Made by a program: the position numbers and the translations under genes. Source: an uncultured Veillonella sp. (GTDB lineage Bacteria > Bacillota > Negativicutes > Veillonellales > Veillonellaceae). From it: a stretch of 29,941 nt of DNA. The notes under the pieces are model-generated. The model was not told where the DNA came from. It worked only from the letters and a program-made list of their open reading frames with translations, and ran no database searches. The stretch lies in contig NZ_CAJLUB010000011.1 of the NCBI RefSeq assembly GCF_905209685.1, positions 1 through 29,941 on the forward strand, written 5' to 3'. Positions 1 through 8,574 of the stretch are shown piece after piece; the stretch's first letter is position 1; each line of letters opens with the position of its first letter.

Positions 1-54
1 ACTGACGATCTTCGCCGTGACAGGGCGACATGTTAACCGCTACACCACGGGGCC
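1..54 (-). tRNA. tRNA-Asp (anticodon GTC), 3' part cut off by the window edge
   Basis: On the minus strand the sequence beginning GGCCCCGTGG at 54 reads as an acceptor 5' strand, a D arm with GGTTAA, and an anticodon stem TCGCC/GGCGA closing the loop CTGTCAC. The anticodon GTC (complement of 19-21) reads aspartate codons. The T arm and acceptor 3' strand lie outside the window. It sits 50 bp beyond the last protein gene of the long minus-strand gene run and has its own promoter. Confidence 0.95.
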
Positions 55-73
55 GTATCCAAAGTACTTGCTT

Positions 74-102
74 AGTATATCGGTTATCAGGACTTTTGTC
101 AA
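74..102 (-). promoter_or_regulatory. sigma-70 type promoter of tRNA-Asp
   Basis: Minus strand shows TTGACA (102 to 97), a 17-bp spacer and TATACT (79 to 74), a near-perfect housekeeping promoter. The predicted start falls about 13 nt before the tRNA 5' end. The -35 box lies directly beside the stop codon of the hydrolase gene at 105, so no terminator separates the two units. Confidence 0.85.
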
Positions 103-104
103 CA

Positions 105-701
105 CTATCCTACAATATTTTTGATGAATTCTTCTTCATCTTTTAATGTTGTGGATTCTTTATGTCCTGGGTCGATTATTAAATCCTTAGACAAGGTTAA
201 TATATACTTCAAACTAGTAATCAAATCTTCTGGATTACTATTATAATTGTCAGTATTCCCTACATTTTGTTTGAATACAGTATCCCCTGAAAATAGATGT
301 CCTTCTATTTCAAAACAAACAGAACCAGCACTATGACCAGGTGTGTGATGGACAATAACTTCAAAGGGTCCTAATTGTAGTTTACCTGTTACTAAATCGT
401 TACAATTAGTATACATTTTCTTCTTGTAAACACTTGGTCTGCGACGAATTAATTGTAATAATTCTTGATCTAAAGGATGTAAATAAGCAGGAATATTATA
501 ATGCTCACATACCTCATCTAGAGCTGACACATGGTCACAATGACCATGTGTCAATAGAACTGCTATTGGTTCAGAATCCCCTACCATTTCAATGATATGC
601 TTACTATGAAATCCAGGATCAATTATTAAAGATTTACCCTCTTTAACGAGTACGTAGCAATTCGCTTTATAAAGCCCTAGAGGGCGTTTTATAATATTCA
701 T
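105..701 (-). CDS. MBL-fold metallo-hydrolase, glyoxalase II-like
   Basis: 198 residues, the usual size for the small glyoxalase II-like (YcbL-type) branch of the metallo-beta-lactamase fold. The metal-binding set is complete: H52-x-H54-x-D56-H57 in THGHCDH, H123 in HTPGH, D140 in FSGDT and H180 in the C-terminal DPGH. Family members hydrolyse thioesters or related substrates using two metal ions, usually zinc; the substrate here cannot be read from sequence. No signal peptide is visible, so it is probably cytoplasmic. The start ATG at 701 follows a G-rich ribosome binding site (AGGGGG) that overlaps the trkH stop codon, giving a 12-bp gap and probable co-transcription. It is the last protein gene before tRNA-Asp. 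Confidence 0.88.
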   Translation of the reverse strand: MNIIKRPLGLYKANCYVLVKEGKSLIIDPGFHSKHIIEMVGDSEPIAVLLTHGHCDHVSALDEVCEHYNIPAYLHPLDQELLQLIRRRPSVYKKKMYTNCNDLVTGKLQLGPFEVIVHHTPGHSAGSVCFEIEGHLFSGDTVFKQNVGNTDNYNSNPEDLITSLKYILTLSKDLIIDPGHKESTTLKDEEEFIKNIVG

Positions 702-713
702 ATTATTCGCCCC

Positions 714-2201
714 CTATAGAACACGATACCGCTTGGAAGATTGTTTTTTTATAAAATACCCTTCCCAGAATTGAGGATGAAGCATAACAAGAATGGTAAA
801 TAATTCTAAACGCCCCAATATCATATCAACAATAGCTATACATTTTGCTGAGTCAGGCATAGCACCAAAGGAATCAGTGGGACCAAATCCACCAAAACCA
901 AGGCCAACATTACTTAAGAATGCTGTTATCACTTGCATAGAATCATATGTGGATAAACCAGTGCAAGTCATCAAAAAGACAGAAATAACATAAATCATTA
1001 AGTATAAAAATAAAAATTGTTGTGTCATTTGAATCCACTTGGTAGGCATTGGTTTACCATTGATGCGTACAACTTGAACCATATCTGGATGAATCGATTT
1101 ACGCAGGTAAATGATACTACTTTTAATTAAAATAATGAGACGTATAATTTTAACGCCCCCTGTGGTAGAACCACTACAACCACCAAAAAATGATGAAATA
1201 AAGAGCATCATCTGAGCTGCAGCAGGCCATAAATCATAATCACTTACAGCAAATCCACTACCAGTTTGAATCGATACAAGATTGAAGGACGCATCCCTAA
1301 TAATTTGTATTGGATCATTTATAGTAGATTGTAAGGCTAATGATAATCCAATAATTATAATGCCTATTAGAATTACAAGCCAATACATGCGTGTTTCAAA
1401 ATCATCAATTAAAATACGAATCCCTTTATGAAGAGCATTATAGTATACAGAAAAATTTCCGCCTGCTAATATCATAAAGAAAATAAATACAAAGCAAATA
1501 TAGTTATTCTGCTCATAAACAAACGTACCAGCTGATGTAGGTGTAAAACCACCTGTAGATATAATAGAAAATGCATAATTAAGTGCATCAAATGGTTCGA
1601 TTCCACCCGCCCATAGCATGAGGAAACAAACTCCAGTGAACACAATATATAACCGCCAAAGTTTTGTAGCCATTGATTGAATACGAGGCATAACTACACC
1701 TGGTTTTGGTACCGAAGCTTCTGCATTAAACATATGAGCTGCGTCAGCACCAAGATTTTTCAAGAAGGATAAAATAAGGACGATAATCCCCATCCCACCA
1801 ATCCAGTGCATAAGTCCACGCCATAATACAAATGTATTCGGTAAATCATCTACACTATTAATAATAGTAGCACCAGTTGCAGTAATCCCAGATGTAGCTT
1901 CAAACAGCGCATCAAACACATTGACTAAAATACCACTACCAAGAAATGGTAAGGAGCCTAAGATAACGGTTAATATCCATGTAGCTGATACTACTAAATA
2001 CCCATCGCGAAGACTAAAACTTTGACTTTCTTTGCCATAATAAGATAAAAGTCCACCTAAGCCGAATGAAATACCGGTGGTAATCAAAAATGACCAATAT
2101 GCAGTTTCAAATACGACACTATATATAAAGGGTATCAATGTAAAAATCCCAAATATATATAATAGCCGCCCCACTAAGGACATGACAATTTGAATGCGCA
2201 T
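714..2201 (-). CDS. trkH: Trk potassium uptake system membrane subunit TrkH
   Basis: 495 residues, the normal TrkH/KtrB size, with hydrophobic segments throughout. The four pore-loop repeats expected of the family are visible as glycine-centred filters: TATG at 107-110, STGG at 215-218, QTGSG at 312-316 and NVGLG at 431-435. The GGCSGSTTGG loop around 340-349 and the C-terminal ILGRLELFTILV are also typical. It forms the K+ translocating channel in the cytoplasmic membrane and is gated by the TrkA ring. It follows trkA with a 12-bp gap, so channel and regulator are encoded together. Assignment to Trk rather than Ktr rests on the two-domain TrkA next door. Confidence 0.95.
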   Translation of the reverse strand: MRIQIVMSLVGRLLYIFGIFTLIPFIYSVVFETAYWSFLITTGISFGLGGLLSYYGKESQSFSLRDGYLVVSATWILTVILGSLPFLGSGILVNVFDALFEATSGITATGATIINSVDDLPNTFVLWRGLMHWIGGMGIIVLILSFLKNLGADAAHMFNAEASVPKPGVVMPRIQSMATKLWRLYIVFTGVCFLMLWAGGIEPFDALNYAFSIISTGGFTPTSAGTFVYEQNNYICFVFIFFMILAGGNFSVYYNALHKGIRILIDDFETRMYWLVILIGIIIIGLSLALQSTINDPIQIIRDASFNLVSIQTGSGFAVSDYDLWPAAAQMMLFISSFFGGCSGSTTGGVKIIRLIILIKSSIIYLRKSIHPDMVQVVRINGKPMPTKWIQMTQQFLFLYLMIYVISVFLMTCTGLSTYDSMQVITAFLSNVGLGFGGFGPTDSFGAMPDSAKCIAIVDMILGRLELFTILVMLHPQFWEGYFIKKQSSKRYRVL

Positions 2202-2213
2202 AGTCCCTCCAAA

Positions 2214-3554
2214 CTAGGTTAGATATTTAAGTAATTTACTTACTGATTCAGGTAACGCAAAGAGAACAATGTGATCTCCATCTAAAATCTCAGTATTACC
2301 ACGTGGCACAATCGCTTCATCACCACGCAAAATAACACCTACTAAAGCCTTCCCTGGTAAACGTATATCTTTCAATTGTTTACCGGCTACAGGTGATTCA
2401 CTTGTAATAGCAACCTCAATAGATTCCGCTTTCCCACCTTCAAAGGTAGAGATTGATAAAACACCTTCTCCGCTTCGAACAAAACGTAAAATTTGACTAG
2501 CTGTAAATAAACGTGGAGAGAATACGACATCAATGCCTACTTGTTCCATAAGCATAATGTATTCAGGTCGCCCTACACGTACTACAGTCTTAGGGATCCC
2601 CATATGTTTACCTACAAGAGCGACTAACAAGTTAAGCTTGTCATCATCCGTAAGTGCAATGATAACATCACTATCAGCAATCTCTTCTGCTTCTAAGAGA
2701 TCGAAATCCGTAGCATCCCCATTAATAACAATTGTCTTATCCACAAGGTTTGCTAGCTGTTCACAACGGTCAAAATTCTTTTCAATAACTTTAACCGAAA
2801 ATCCAGCTTGCTCCAAAAGGACCGTTAAATTTCTACCTAAAAGGCCAGCTCCAATGATAACAGCTCTTTTATAGAATGTATTATGATTATGGAACCAAAG
2901 ACTTTCTACCTCTTCAACGGCTTCTTTCAAGCCTAAGAAGAATACACTATCATCAGGCTGTAGAATACTTTCACCATGAGGAATAATCATTTCACCATAG
3001 CGTAAAACACCTACTAGTAAAACACCTTCAGGGAATTTGATTTCTTTTAAAGGTTTTCCGATTAATGGAATATCATCTGTAATCTTAAATTCCATGAGGC
3101 GCACAGCGCCTTGACCAAAGTCCTCAACATCAATAGCTGAAGGCGTTTCTAAAATTTGTAAAAGCTCTTGAGCCGTAACCATTTCAGGATTAATGAACAA
3201 ATCTACGCCTAATTTGGCACGCATCTCATCATCCATATGTTCTGCTACAGTATTATCCCGAACACGAGCAATCGTTGTAGGAACACCTGTAATTTTAGCT
3301 ACAGCACAGGATAGCATATTTACTTCATCAGAATCGGTAACAGCAATAAACATTCCTACATCATCCATACCGATTTCGTTAAGCAATTGTATATCACTGC
3401 CGTTACCTTGAACAAGGCTAACATCTAAGGTATTTTCAAGATTTTGTATGCGTTCTGATGACCGATCGATAACGTACACATCATGATCATCTTGTATCAG
3501 GCGTTGTGCCAAGGAATAGCCAACCTTACCAGCACCTACAATGACAATTTTCAT
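2214..3554 (-). CDS. trkA: Trk potassium transporter NAD-binding subunit TrkA
   Basis: 446 residues containing two tandem RCK (TrkA_N plus TrkA_C) units. The first Rossmann glycine motif is GAGKVG at 7-12 with an acidic residue after beta-2 (VIDRS). The second is GAGLLG at 235-240 followed by VIEKN. Each is followed by a TrkA_C domain, around 140-220 and 365-446. TrkA binds NAD(H) or other nucleotides and gates TrkH on the cytoplasmic face. The doubled form is the length expected for TrkA, about twice that of KtrA. The start ATG at 3554 lies 5 bp after the cvfB stop, with an AGAGGA ribosome binding site inside the end of cvfB. Confidence 0.95.
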   Translation of the reverse strand: MKIVIVGAGKVGYSLAQRLIQDDHDVYVIDRSSERIQNLENTLDVSLVQGNGSDIQLLNEIGMDDVGMFIAVTDSDEVNMLSCAVAKITGVPTTIARVRDNTVAEHMDDEMRAKLGVDLFINPEMVTAQELLQILETPSAIDVEDFGQGAVRLMEFKITDDIPLIGKPLKEIKFPEGVLLVGVLRYGEMIIPHGESILQPDDSVFFLGLKEAVEEVESLWFHNHNTFYKRAVIIGAGLLGRNLTVLLEQAGFSVKVIEKNFDRCEQLANLVDKTIVINGDATDFDLLEAEEIADSDVIIALTDDDKLNLLVALVGKHMGIPKTVVRVGRPEYIMLMEQVGIDVVFSPRLFTASQILRFVRSGEGVLSISTFEGGKAESIEVAITSESPVAGKQLKDIRLPGKALVGVILRGDEAIVPRGNTEILDGDHIVLFALPESVSKLLKYLT

Positions 3555-3559
3555 CGTCT

Positions 3560-4468
3560 TTATTCCTCTTCTTGTGATTCATTACTAACAGGAGGTGTCC
3601 ATTGACGTCCTATTTCAGTTAATAATGTCCAACCATCATCTTGAACAATCTTTTTCTCTTTCATCAAATGCCCTAAAGCACGTTTAAACGCGGCTTTGCT
3701 GATGTTAAACTTATCTTTAATCAACATAGCAGAAGATTCATCACTATACGGCATCTTACCACCACGGTTAAGAAGATATTCCATAATAATATCTCCATCA
3801 GATATGAGGGCCTTTTCCTTGGTAGGGCGCATAGATACATTGATTCGGCCATCATCACGTTTAAAGGTAACGCGACCTTCAACCATCTCCCCAACCTTTA
3901 GTTTTCTCGTCATTTCTGAGCGATGTAAAAAGGCTATCCATCGTTCTGGAGTAATAAAGAATGCCCCATCACTAGTTAAGTTATAAATAGCACCCTTAAC
4001 TAGCTGTCCTACCTTAGCCTCTGTAGCGGCCTTAGAAGCACGACGCATTTCATCATCTACATCCATAGATACTGCAAATCGACCAGATTTATCAGTATAT
4101 AGGCGAACCCAAACCTTTTCACCAACTTGAGGACGTCCACGCATCTCAGCATGTGGCATAAAGATACCACGCTCAGTGCCAACCTCAACGAAGCAGCCAA
4201 AGTTTGTAGTGTTGATTACCTCAACATAGCCAATTTGACCTACCTTCATCGCAGGTAAACGCATAGAAGCAGTTAAACGTCCTTTTGGATCGCGATATAA
4301 AAATACCTCTACCTCATCACCAATAGCAACTGGAGATGTTTGTTGATCCTTATGAAGCAAAATATCATCATTTGTATTGCCTGTTTGACCATCTAGAAAG
4401 GCCCCTTGGTCACTAGTACGCAATACTTTTAATGTGGCAATTGTATTTTCCAACAATTCTGTAGCCAT
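3560..4468 (-). CDS. cvfB: S1-domain RNA-binding protein, CvfB family
   Basis: 302 residues. Several S1-like OB folds occupy about 1-215 (for example VGQIGYVEV... and VGQLVKGAIYNL), and a winged-helix domain occupies the C terminus (DKFNISKAAFKRALGHLMKEKKI). This is the CvfB/YitL architecture. Family proteins bind RNA; CvfB affects virulence regulators in Staphylococcus, but the target here is unknown. An upstream in-frame ATG exists at 4504, but I chose ATG 4468 because AAGGAG sits 6 nt before it and because the longer form would overlap rsfS by 35 bp. With this start, rsfS and cvfB are separated by a single base, which suggests translational coupling. Confidence 0.88.
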   Translation of the reverse strand: MATELLENTIATLKVLRTSDQGAFLDGQTGNTNDDILLHKDQQTSPVAIGDEVEVFLYRDPKGRLTASMRLPAMKVGQIGYVEVINTTNFGCFVEVGTERGIFMPHAEMRGRPQVGEKVWVRLYTDKSGRFAVSMDVDDEMRRASKAATEAKVGQLVKGAIYNLTSDGAFFITPERWIAFLHRSEMTRKLKVGEMVEGRVTFKRDDGRINVSMRPTKEKALISDGDIIMEYLLNRGGKMPYSDESSAMLIKDKFNISKAAFKRALGHLMKEKKIVQDDGWTLLTEIGRQWTPPVSNESQEEE

Positions 4469-4469
4469 A

Positions 4470-4832
4470 TTATACTCCTTCAAATGGAACTCGAACTGCA
4501 TCATTCCACAATTCTTCTAAACCGTAGAATTCGCGCAATTCATCACCACCAAAGACATGACAAATAACATCGCCAAAATCAAGTAAAATCCATTCCCCTT
4601 CACGGTAACCTTCTCTGTGGTTGACTGTCATGCCCAATTCTGCTGCTTTATCTTCCATTTCATCAGCAATACTTTGAGATTGCTTGATATTGTTCGCACT
4701 AGCAATTAGGAAGTAATCACCTAACATAGATACACCTTCTAAATCGAGGATTTCAATATCTTTACCTTTTTTATCGAAAGCAGCTTGTGCTAATTGTAAT
4801 ACGATTTCTTTAATTTCTTCTTTATTTTTCAT
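4470..4832 (-). CDS. rsfS: Ribosomal silencing factor RsfS
   Basis: 120 residues, the standard RsfS (formerly DUF143/YbeB) length. Conserved blocks are visible: MLGDYFLIASANN near 35-47 and HREGYREGEWILLDFGDVICHVF near 77-99. RsfS binds ribosomal protein uL14 on the large subunit and blocks subunit joining when nutrients are low. Its place after nadD, yqeK and an LCP gene is the common Firmicute arrangement. The start ATG at 4832 follows AAAGGGG, which overlaps the stop of the LCP gene. Confidence 0.95.
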   Translation of the reverse strand: MKNKEEIKEIVLQLAQAAFDKKGKDIEILDLEGVSMLGDYFLIASANNIKQSQSIADEMEDKAAELGMTVNHREGYREGEWILLDFGDVICHVFGGDELREFYGLEELWNDAVRVPFEGV

Positions 4833-4844
4833 ACTAATCCCCTT

Positions 4845-5966
4845 TTACCGTTTTTTACTACTCTCATCACCAGGTTCTGTTGGCTTTGTAATAGTCCCAC
4901 CATTATGTTCTGATTCTGGTGCAACCTTGGCTGTACTATTAGTTGGAGCTGTTACAAATTGTGTCATTTCATTAGCTGGTAAATTTCCCATCGTAATGCC
5001 TACTAATCGTTGTGCTTCCGTAGGATTTACCTTCCAATATGTCATATCTCCTACTAGCTCTTTTTCTCCAGGAAGAATATAGAAGTGGATTTCTTCCTTA
5101 TTGATTTTGCTAGCATTATACACAAGCTTAATAGCATCTAATGTAGAAATATTACTATCATAATGATCCCAAATACGCCAAATATGCCATGCATTTGTTA
5201 AGAAGAATGCATTATGCTCTTCTTCTACCCATAGTTTTAAAAAGCGTTCTTGTCGTTGTACACGCGTAAATGTATCATGTTTTGGATCAGAATATCGTAA
5301 ATAAGCCAATGCTTTATCACTATCTAATGTTTGATAGCCTCGTTGCAAATCGATGTCTTTATTTCCGTCTGCATCCACGTGTTCCATATTTTGTTCTACA
5401 TAGATTTGTTGATTTCCTAATACATCATTCGTTTTTTTGAAAGCATTTTGGTTAACTACAACATAATATGGTATAGAAATATGGAACATATCTTCAATAA
5501 CAGCTTTTGTTAAATCAATACCACCTTTTTCATAGATGCTATTGAGCATTGTTGCATCAGTCTGATCTCTGTTATCAATTTTACTATTACTAGGGATACC
5601 AATAACATCCATAGTCTTTTGATCTAAATTAATAGATAACAAGAATAAGCTATCACTTTGACTTGGATTATTCTCATCAGTACCGACAACAAGAATATAT
5701 AATGGTTTATCTAAGCCTTTTTGCTCTACAGATACAGTATTACCATCTTGTTTATTACCATTATCTCCAGATGCATCAGTTGATTCAGTAGTGCCTACAA
5801 TAGCTCTATACGCATAAGATACGCCAGTATATAAACCGTATCCTATACCGCCAAGTAATGCTACTACTACAATAATAGCTAGTATAATTCTAGTCCATTT
5901 AACAGATGACTTTTGTTGACGTCTTCTTCTTCGACGGCGAGCTCTTGCTCGTTCACGTTCTTCCAT
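4845..5966 (-). CDS. LytR-CpsA-Psr (LCP) family protein, divergent active site
   Basis: 373 residues. A very basic cytoplasmic N terminus (nine consecutive Arg/Lys-rich residues within 7-16) is followed by one membrane segment at about 26-46 and an extracytoplasmic LCP domain at about 88-245. Recognisable blocks are LVVGTDEN (92-99), SDSLFLLSINLD (104-115), RYSDPKHD (224-231) and RVQRQERF (235-242). LCP enzymes move polymers from a lipid carrier onto peptidoglycan. The usual IPRDT block reads IPSNS at 124-128, so the Arg that contacts the pyrophosphate is absent. Arg224, Arg235, Arg238 and Arg241 are present. The C-terminal tail is Thr/Glu/Lys-rich and looks disordered. It may be a modified or non-transferase LCP protein. 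Confidence 0.85.
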   Translation of the reverse strand: MEERERARARRRRRRRQQKSSVKWTRIILAIIVVVALLGGIGYGLYTGVSYAYRAIVGTTESTDASGDNGNKQDGNTVSVEQKGLDKPLYILVVGTDENNPSQSDSLFLLSINLDQKTMDVIGIPSNSKIDNRDQTDATMLNSIYEKGGIDLTKAVIEDMFHISIPYYVVVNQNAFKKTNDVLGNQQIYVEQNMEHVDADGNKDIDLQRGYQTLDSDKALAYLRYSDPKHDTFTRVQRQERFLKLWVEEEHNAFFLTNAWHIWRIWDHYDSNISTLDAIKLVYNASKINKEEIHFYILPGEKELVGDMTYWKVNPTEAQRLVGITMGNLPANEMTQFVTAPTNSTAKVAPESEHNGGTITKPTEPGDESSKKR

Positions 5967-5978
5967 ATATAAACTCCA

Positions 5979-6548
5979 TTATTTACAAGATTGTAACACA
6001 TCATTACGACCAAGAATGGTCAAAGGATAAATAGATTGTTTTTGCTCAATAAGATGAATAATAGTGTTATCAAAACCAAGCAATACAGCTTTATCTAAAT
6101 TTTGTTCTGCCACTCTACGCAATTCATCAACACCTGGGAAATCTCGATTAGGTTCTATATAGTCTGCTAAGAATATAACTTTATCTAGTTTAGACATATG
6201 TACCTTACCAGTCGTATGAACTCTAATGGCTTCCAAAATATCAGTATCAGATATGGAAAATTCTTGTTTAGCACGAATCATACCGGCTAATCCATGTAAG
6301 AGATTACCATTGCTTAATAATTCTTGGTCAGCCTCATAGGATTCAACACTAACTAGATTTTGCATTTCCTTCAGAGGAAGCTCCTTTGCGCAATCATGCA
6401 ACAATGCGGCTAATCTAGCCTTTTCCACATCAACGCCATAAAGCTCAGCTAAATGAGTGGCTGATTCAACAACGCCAAGAGTATGTTTAAAACGTTTTTT
6501 GGTCAACCATTGACTCACGCTAACTTGTATTTCATCAAATGATAACAT
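5979..6548 (-). CDS. yqeK: HD-domain protein YqeK, probable symmetrical Ap4A hydrolase
   Basis: 189 residues, typical for YqeK. HD-superfamily metal ligands are visible: H22 (RFKHTLGV), H51-D52 (LLHDCAKE), H85 (LLHG), H111 (RVHTTG) and D129 (FLADYIEP). Characterised YqeK proteins cleave diadenosine tetraphosphate symmetrically to two ADP, removing an alarmone that accumulates in stress. It starts 3 bp after the nadD stop; nadD and yqeK are neighbours, and sometimes fused, in many Firmicutes. The start ATG at 6548 uses the purine-rich end of nadD (GGAAGGAA) as ribosome binding site. Confidence 0.92.
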   Translation of the reverse strand: MLSFDEIQVSVSQWLTKKRFKHTLGVVESATHLAELYGVDVEKARLAALLHDCAKELPLKEMQNLVSVESYEADQELLSNGNLLHGLAGMIRAKQEFSISDTDILEAIRVHTTGKVHMSKLDKVIFLADYIEPNRDFPGVDELRRVAEQNLDKAVLLGFDNTIIHLIEQKQSIYPLTILGRNDVLQSCK

Positions 6549-6551
6549 CCT

Positions 6552-7166
6552 TTATTCCTTCCCATAAATATGGTTTTCTTCTATATACTCCACTACACAT
6601 TTAGGCAACATGTACCGAACAGTTTTTCCGGAACGTAACCGCTCTCGTAAATACGTAGCAGATAATTTCATCTCAGGAACCTCCATAAGATGTATTTTTT
6701 CTCGTGCTTTTGGTCCTAAAATATCTAATGTTTCATCAATAGCACTAGATCCATCAGGTCTCGTAGCGCCAATAAAGTGGACCTCATCTAATAATTCCTC
6801 AATAAATTTCCACGTTGGCAACGCACGAATTGTATCGGTTCCAGCTATAAAGTAAAATTCAACATTTGGTCCATAGATCACCTTAAAATGTTGAATCGTA
6901 TCAACTGTATACGAAGGGCCTTCTCGACGCATTTCTACATCAGAAATTTCAAAATTTGGATTATCTGACACAGCTGCTGCAGTCATAGCATATCGATGAT
7001 GACTATCTATTACATCATGTTGCTTATGAGGTGGTATCCGTGCTGGCACAAAAATAACCTTCTCAAGGTTAAAACTTTCACAAGCCACCTCAGCAATCAT
7101 TAGATGCCCTAAATGGATAGGATTAAATGTTCCACCTATGATACCTATACGACGTTTCTCTACCAT
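6552..7166 (-). CDS. nadD: Nicotinate-nucleotide adenylyltransferase NadD
   Basis: 204 residues. The nucleotidyltransferase signature GGTFNPIHLGH spans 11-21 and the second conserved block is SATYLRERLRSG at 169-180, corresponding to the ISSTxxR motif. The enzyme joins nicotinate mononucleotide and ATP to give deamido-NAD in cytoplasmic NAD synthesis. Its start ATG at 7166 is embedded in the last codons of a small ORF (7160-7309), overlapping it by 7 bp, so translation of the two is probably coupled. No strong separate ribosome binding site is seen before this ATG, which supports coupling. Confidence 0.96.
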   Translation of the reverse strand: MVEKRRIGIIGGTFNPIHLGHLMIAEVACESFNLEKVIFVPARIPPHKQHDVIDSHHRYAMTAAAVSDNPNFEISDVEMRREGPSYTVDTIQHFKVIYGPNVEFYFIAGTDTIRALPTWKFIEELLDEVHFIGATRPDGSSAIDETLDILGPKAREKIHLMEVPEMKLSATYLRERLRSGKTVRYMLPKCVVEYIEENHIYGKE

Positions 7167-7309
7167 AATAATGTCACACCCTTAATGACAATGACACAAA
7201 TAATGATAAATAAGAGCAGTGCTTTTCCATAGGATATCCATTCGTATCGACCTTTAGGGGTCTGAATATATCTGTAGTATGCCCTTATTAAGTAATATAC
7301 TGTCTTCAC
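7160..7309 (-). CDS. Small membrane protein of 49 residues between proA and nadD, function unknown
   Basis: This ORF fills the 139-bp gap between proA and nadD exactly. Its GTG start (7309-7307) overlaps the proA stop as GTGA, and its TAG stop lies just inside nadD. The product begins (M)KTVYYLIRAYYRYIQ, has a polar, Tyr/Arg-rich N-terminal half, and then one hydrophobic segment (ALLLFIIICVIVI, about 30-42) before a short KGVTLLW tail. This looks like a single-pass membrane protein with its basic end in the cytoplasm. A weak GGAGAAGG lies about 12-18 nt before the GTG, so translation may depend on coupling to proA. I do not recognise a family. Evidence is reading frame, overlaps and membrane segment only. 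Confidence 0.6.
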   Translation of the reverse strand: MKTVYYLIRAYYRYIQTPKGRYEWISYGKALLLFIIICVIVIKGVTLLW

Positions 7310-8565
7310 TTTCGAACTTGGCCTTCTCCAAATACAAAGTATTTATATGATGTTAGTGCTTGTAATCCCATTGGCCCACGAGCATGGAGCTTTTGAGTAC
7401 TAATACCAATTTCAGCACCAAAACCAAATTCAAAACCATCAGTAAAACGCGTTGAAGCATTATGATACACAGTAGAACAATCTACTAAGTTCATAAATAC
7501 TCTTGCACGCATCGGTTCATCTGTTACGATAGCCTCTGAGTGATGTGTAGAATAGCAATTAACATGATTAATGGCTTCTTCAAGATTTTCAACAATACGT
7601 ACATTTAAGTCCATATCGTTATATTCAGTATGGAAGGAATCCTCTGTTAAAGGAATTGTATTCTCCATATATTGAGCCACAGCTGTATCACCGTGAATTC
7701 GGACGCCATATTCTTGTAGAACCTCATCAAGACGTGGTAAAAACTCACCAGCCACCGCTTGGTGTACTAGCAATGTTTCCATAGAGTTACATACAGACGG
7801 ACGTTGTACCTTTGCATTAATTGCAATTTCTAATGCCATATCGAGATTCGCATATTCATCTATATATGTATGACATACACCACTACCAGTTTCAATAACA
7901 GGAATACTACTTTCATCTACAACACGACGAATCAGTCCAGCTCCACCACGAGGAATGATGACATCAATATATTCACGTTGGTGCAATACTACACCAACCA
8001 TATCCCGATCTAGAACTTCCACAAGTTGAATAGCATCTGGCGTAATTCCTAAAGATTCTAAGGTATTCCGCATAATAGTTACGATAATTTGGTTGGTATG
8101 GAAGGCCTCCTTACCACCTCGCAGTATCGTAGCATTTGCAGTTTTTAAGCAGAGGACCCCTGCATCAATTGTTACATTTGGACGAGCCTCAAAAATAATA
8201 CCAATAACACCAAAAGGTACCGCTCTTTTTTCAATAGTCAAACCGTTAGGTCGTGTAATTGTTTCTATAACCGAACCTACTGGACTTTCAAGAGCAGCTA
8301 CTTGACGAACACCTTCAGCCATTTGAGAAATGCGGCTAGGTGTCAATGTTAATCGATCTATCATGGTTTGAGGCACATTATAATCGCCAGATTTATCTAA
8401 GTCTAACTTATTAGCGGCCATAATTTCATCGGTTTGTGCTTCTACAGCATCAGCGATTGCTAATAATGCAGAATCTAATGTACCTTGATCAATTTGAGCT
8501 AATTCAAAGGATGCCGCTTTAGCTCTTTGACCCATATCTTTACAAATTTCTTCATACTGGTTCAT
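7306..8565 (-). CDS. proA: Gamma-glutamyl phosphate reductase ProA
   Basis: 419 residues, the usual length. It belongs to the aldehyde-dehydrogenase fold. The catalytic cysteine is C259 in QRPSVCNSMETLL, and the NADPH-binding region carries FGVIGIIFEARPN near 118-130. It reduces gamma-glutamyl phosphate to glutamate semialdehyde, the second step of proline synthesis. It directly follows proB (9-bp gap), so both enzymes of the unstable intermediate are made together. Its TGA stop overlaps the GTG start of the small membrane ORF downstream. Confidence 0.97.
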   Translation of the reverse strand: MNQYEEICKDMGQRAKAASFELAQIDQGTLDSALLAIADAVEAQTDEIMAANKLDLDKSGDYNVPQTMIDRLTLTPSRISQMAEGVRQVAALESPVGSVIETITRPNGLTIEKRAVPFGVIGIIFEARPNVTIDAGVLCLKTANATILRGGKEAFHTNQIIVTIMRNTLESLGITPDAIQLVEVLDRDMVGVVLHQREYIDVIIPRGGAGLIRRVVDESSIPVIETGSGVCHTYIDEYANLDMALEIAINAKVQRPSVCNSMETLLVHQAVAGEFLPRLDEVLQEYGVRIHGDTAVAQYMENTIPLTEDSFHTEYNDMDLNVRIVENLEEAINHVNCYSTHHSEAIVTDEPMRARVFMNLVDCSTVYHNASTRFTDGFEFGFGAEIGISTQKLHARGPMGLQALTSYKYFVFGEGQVRK

Positions 8566-8574
8566 AGTATATCC

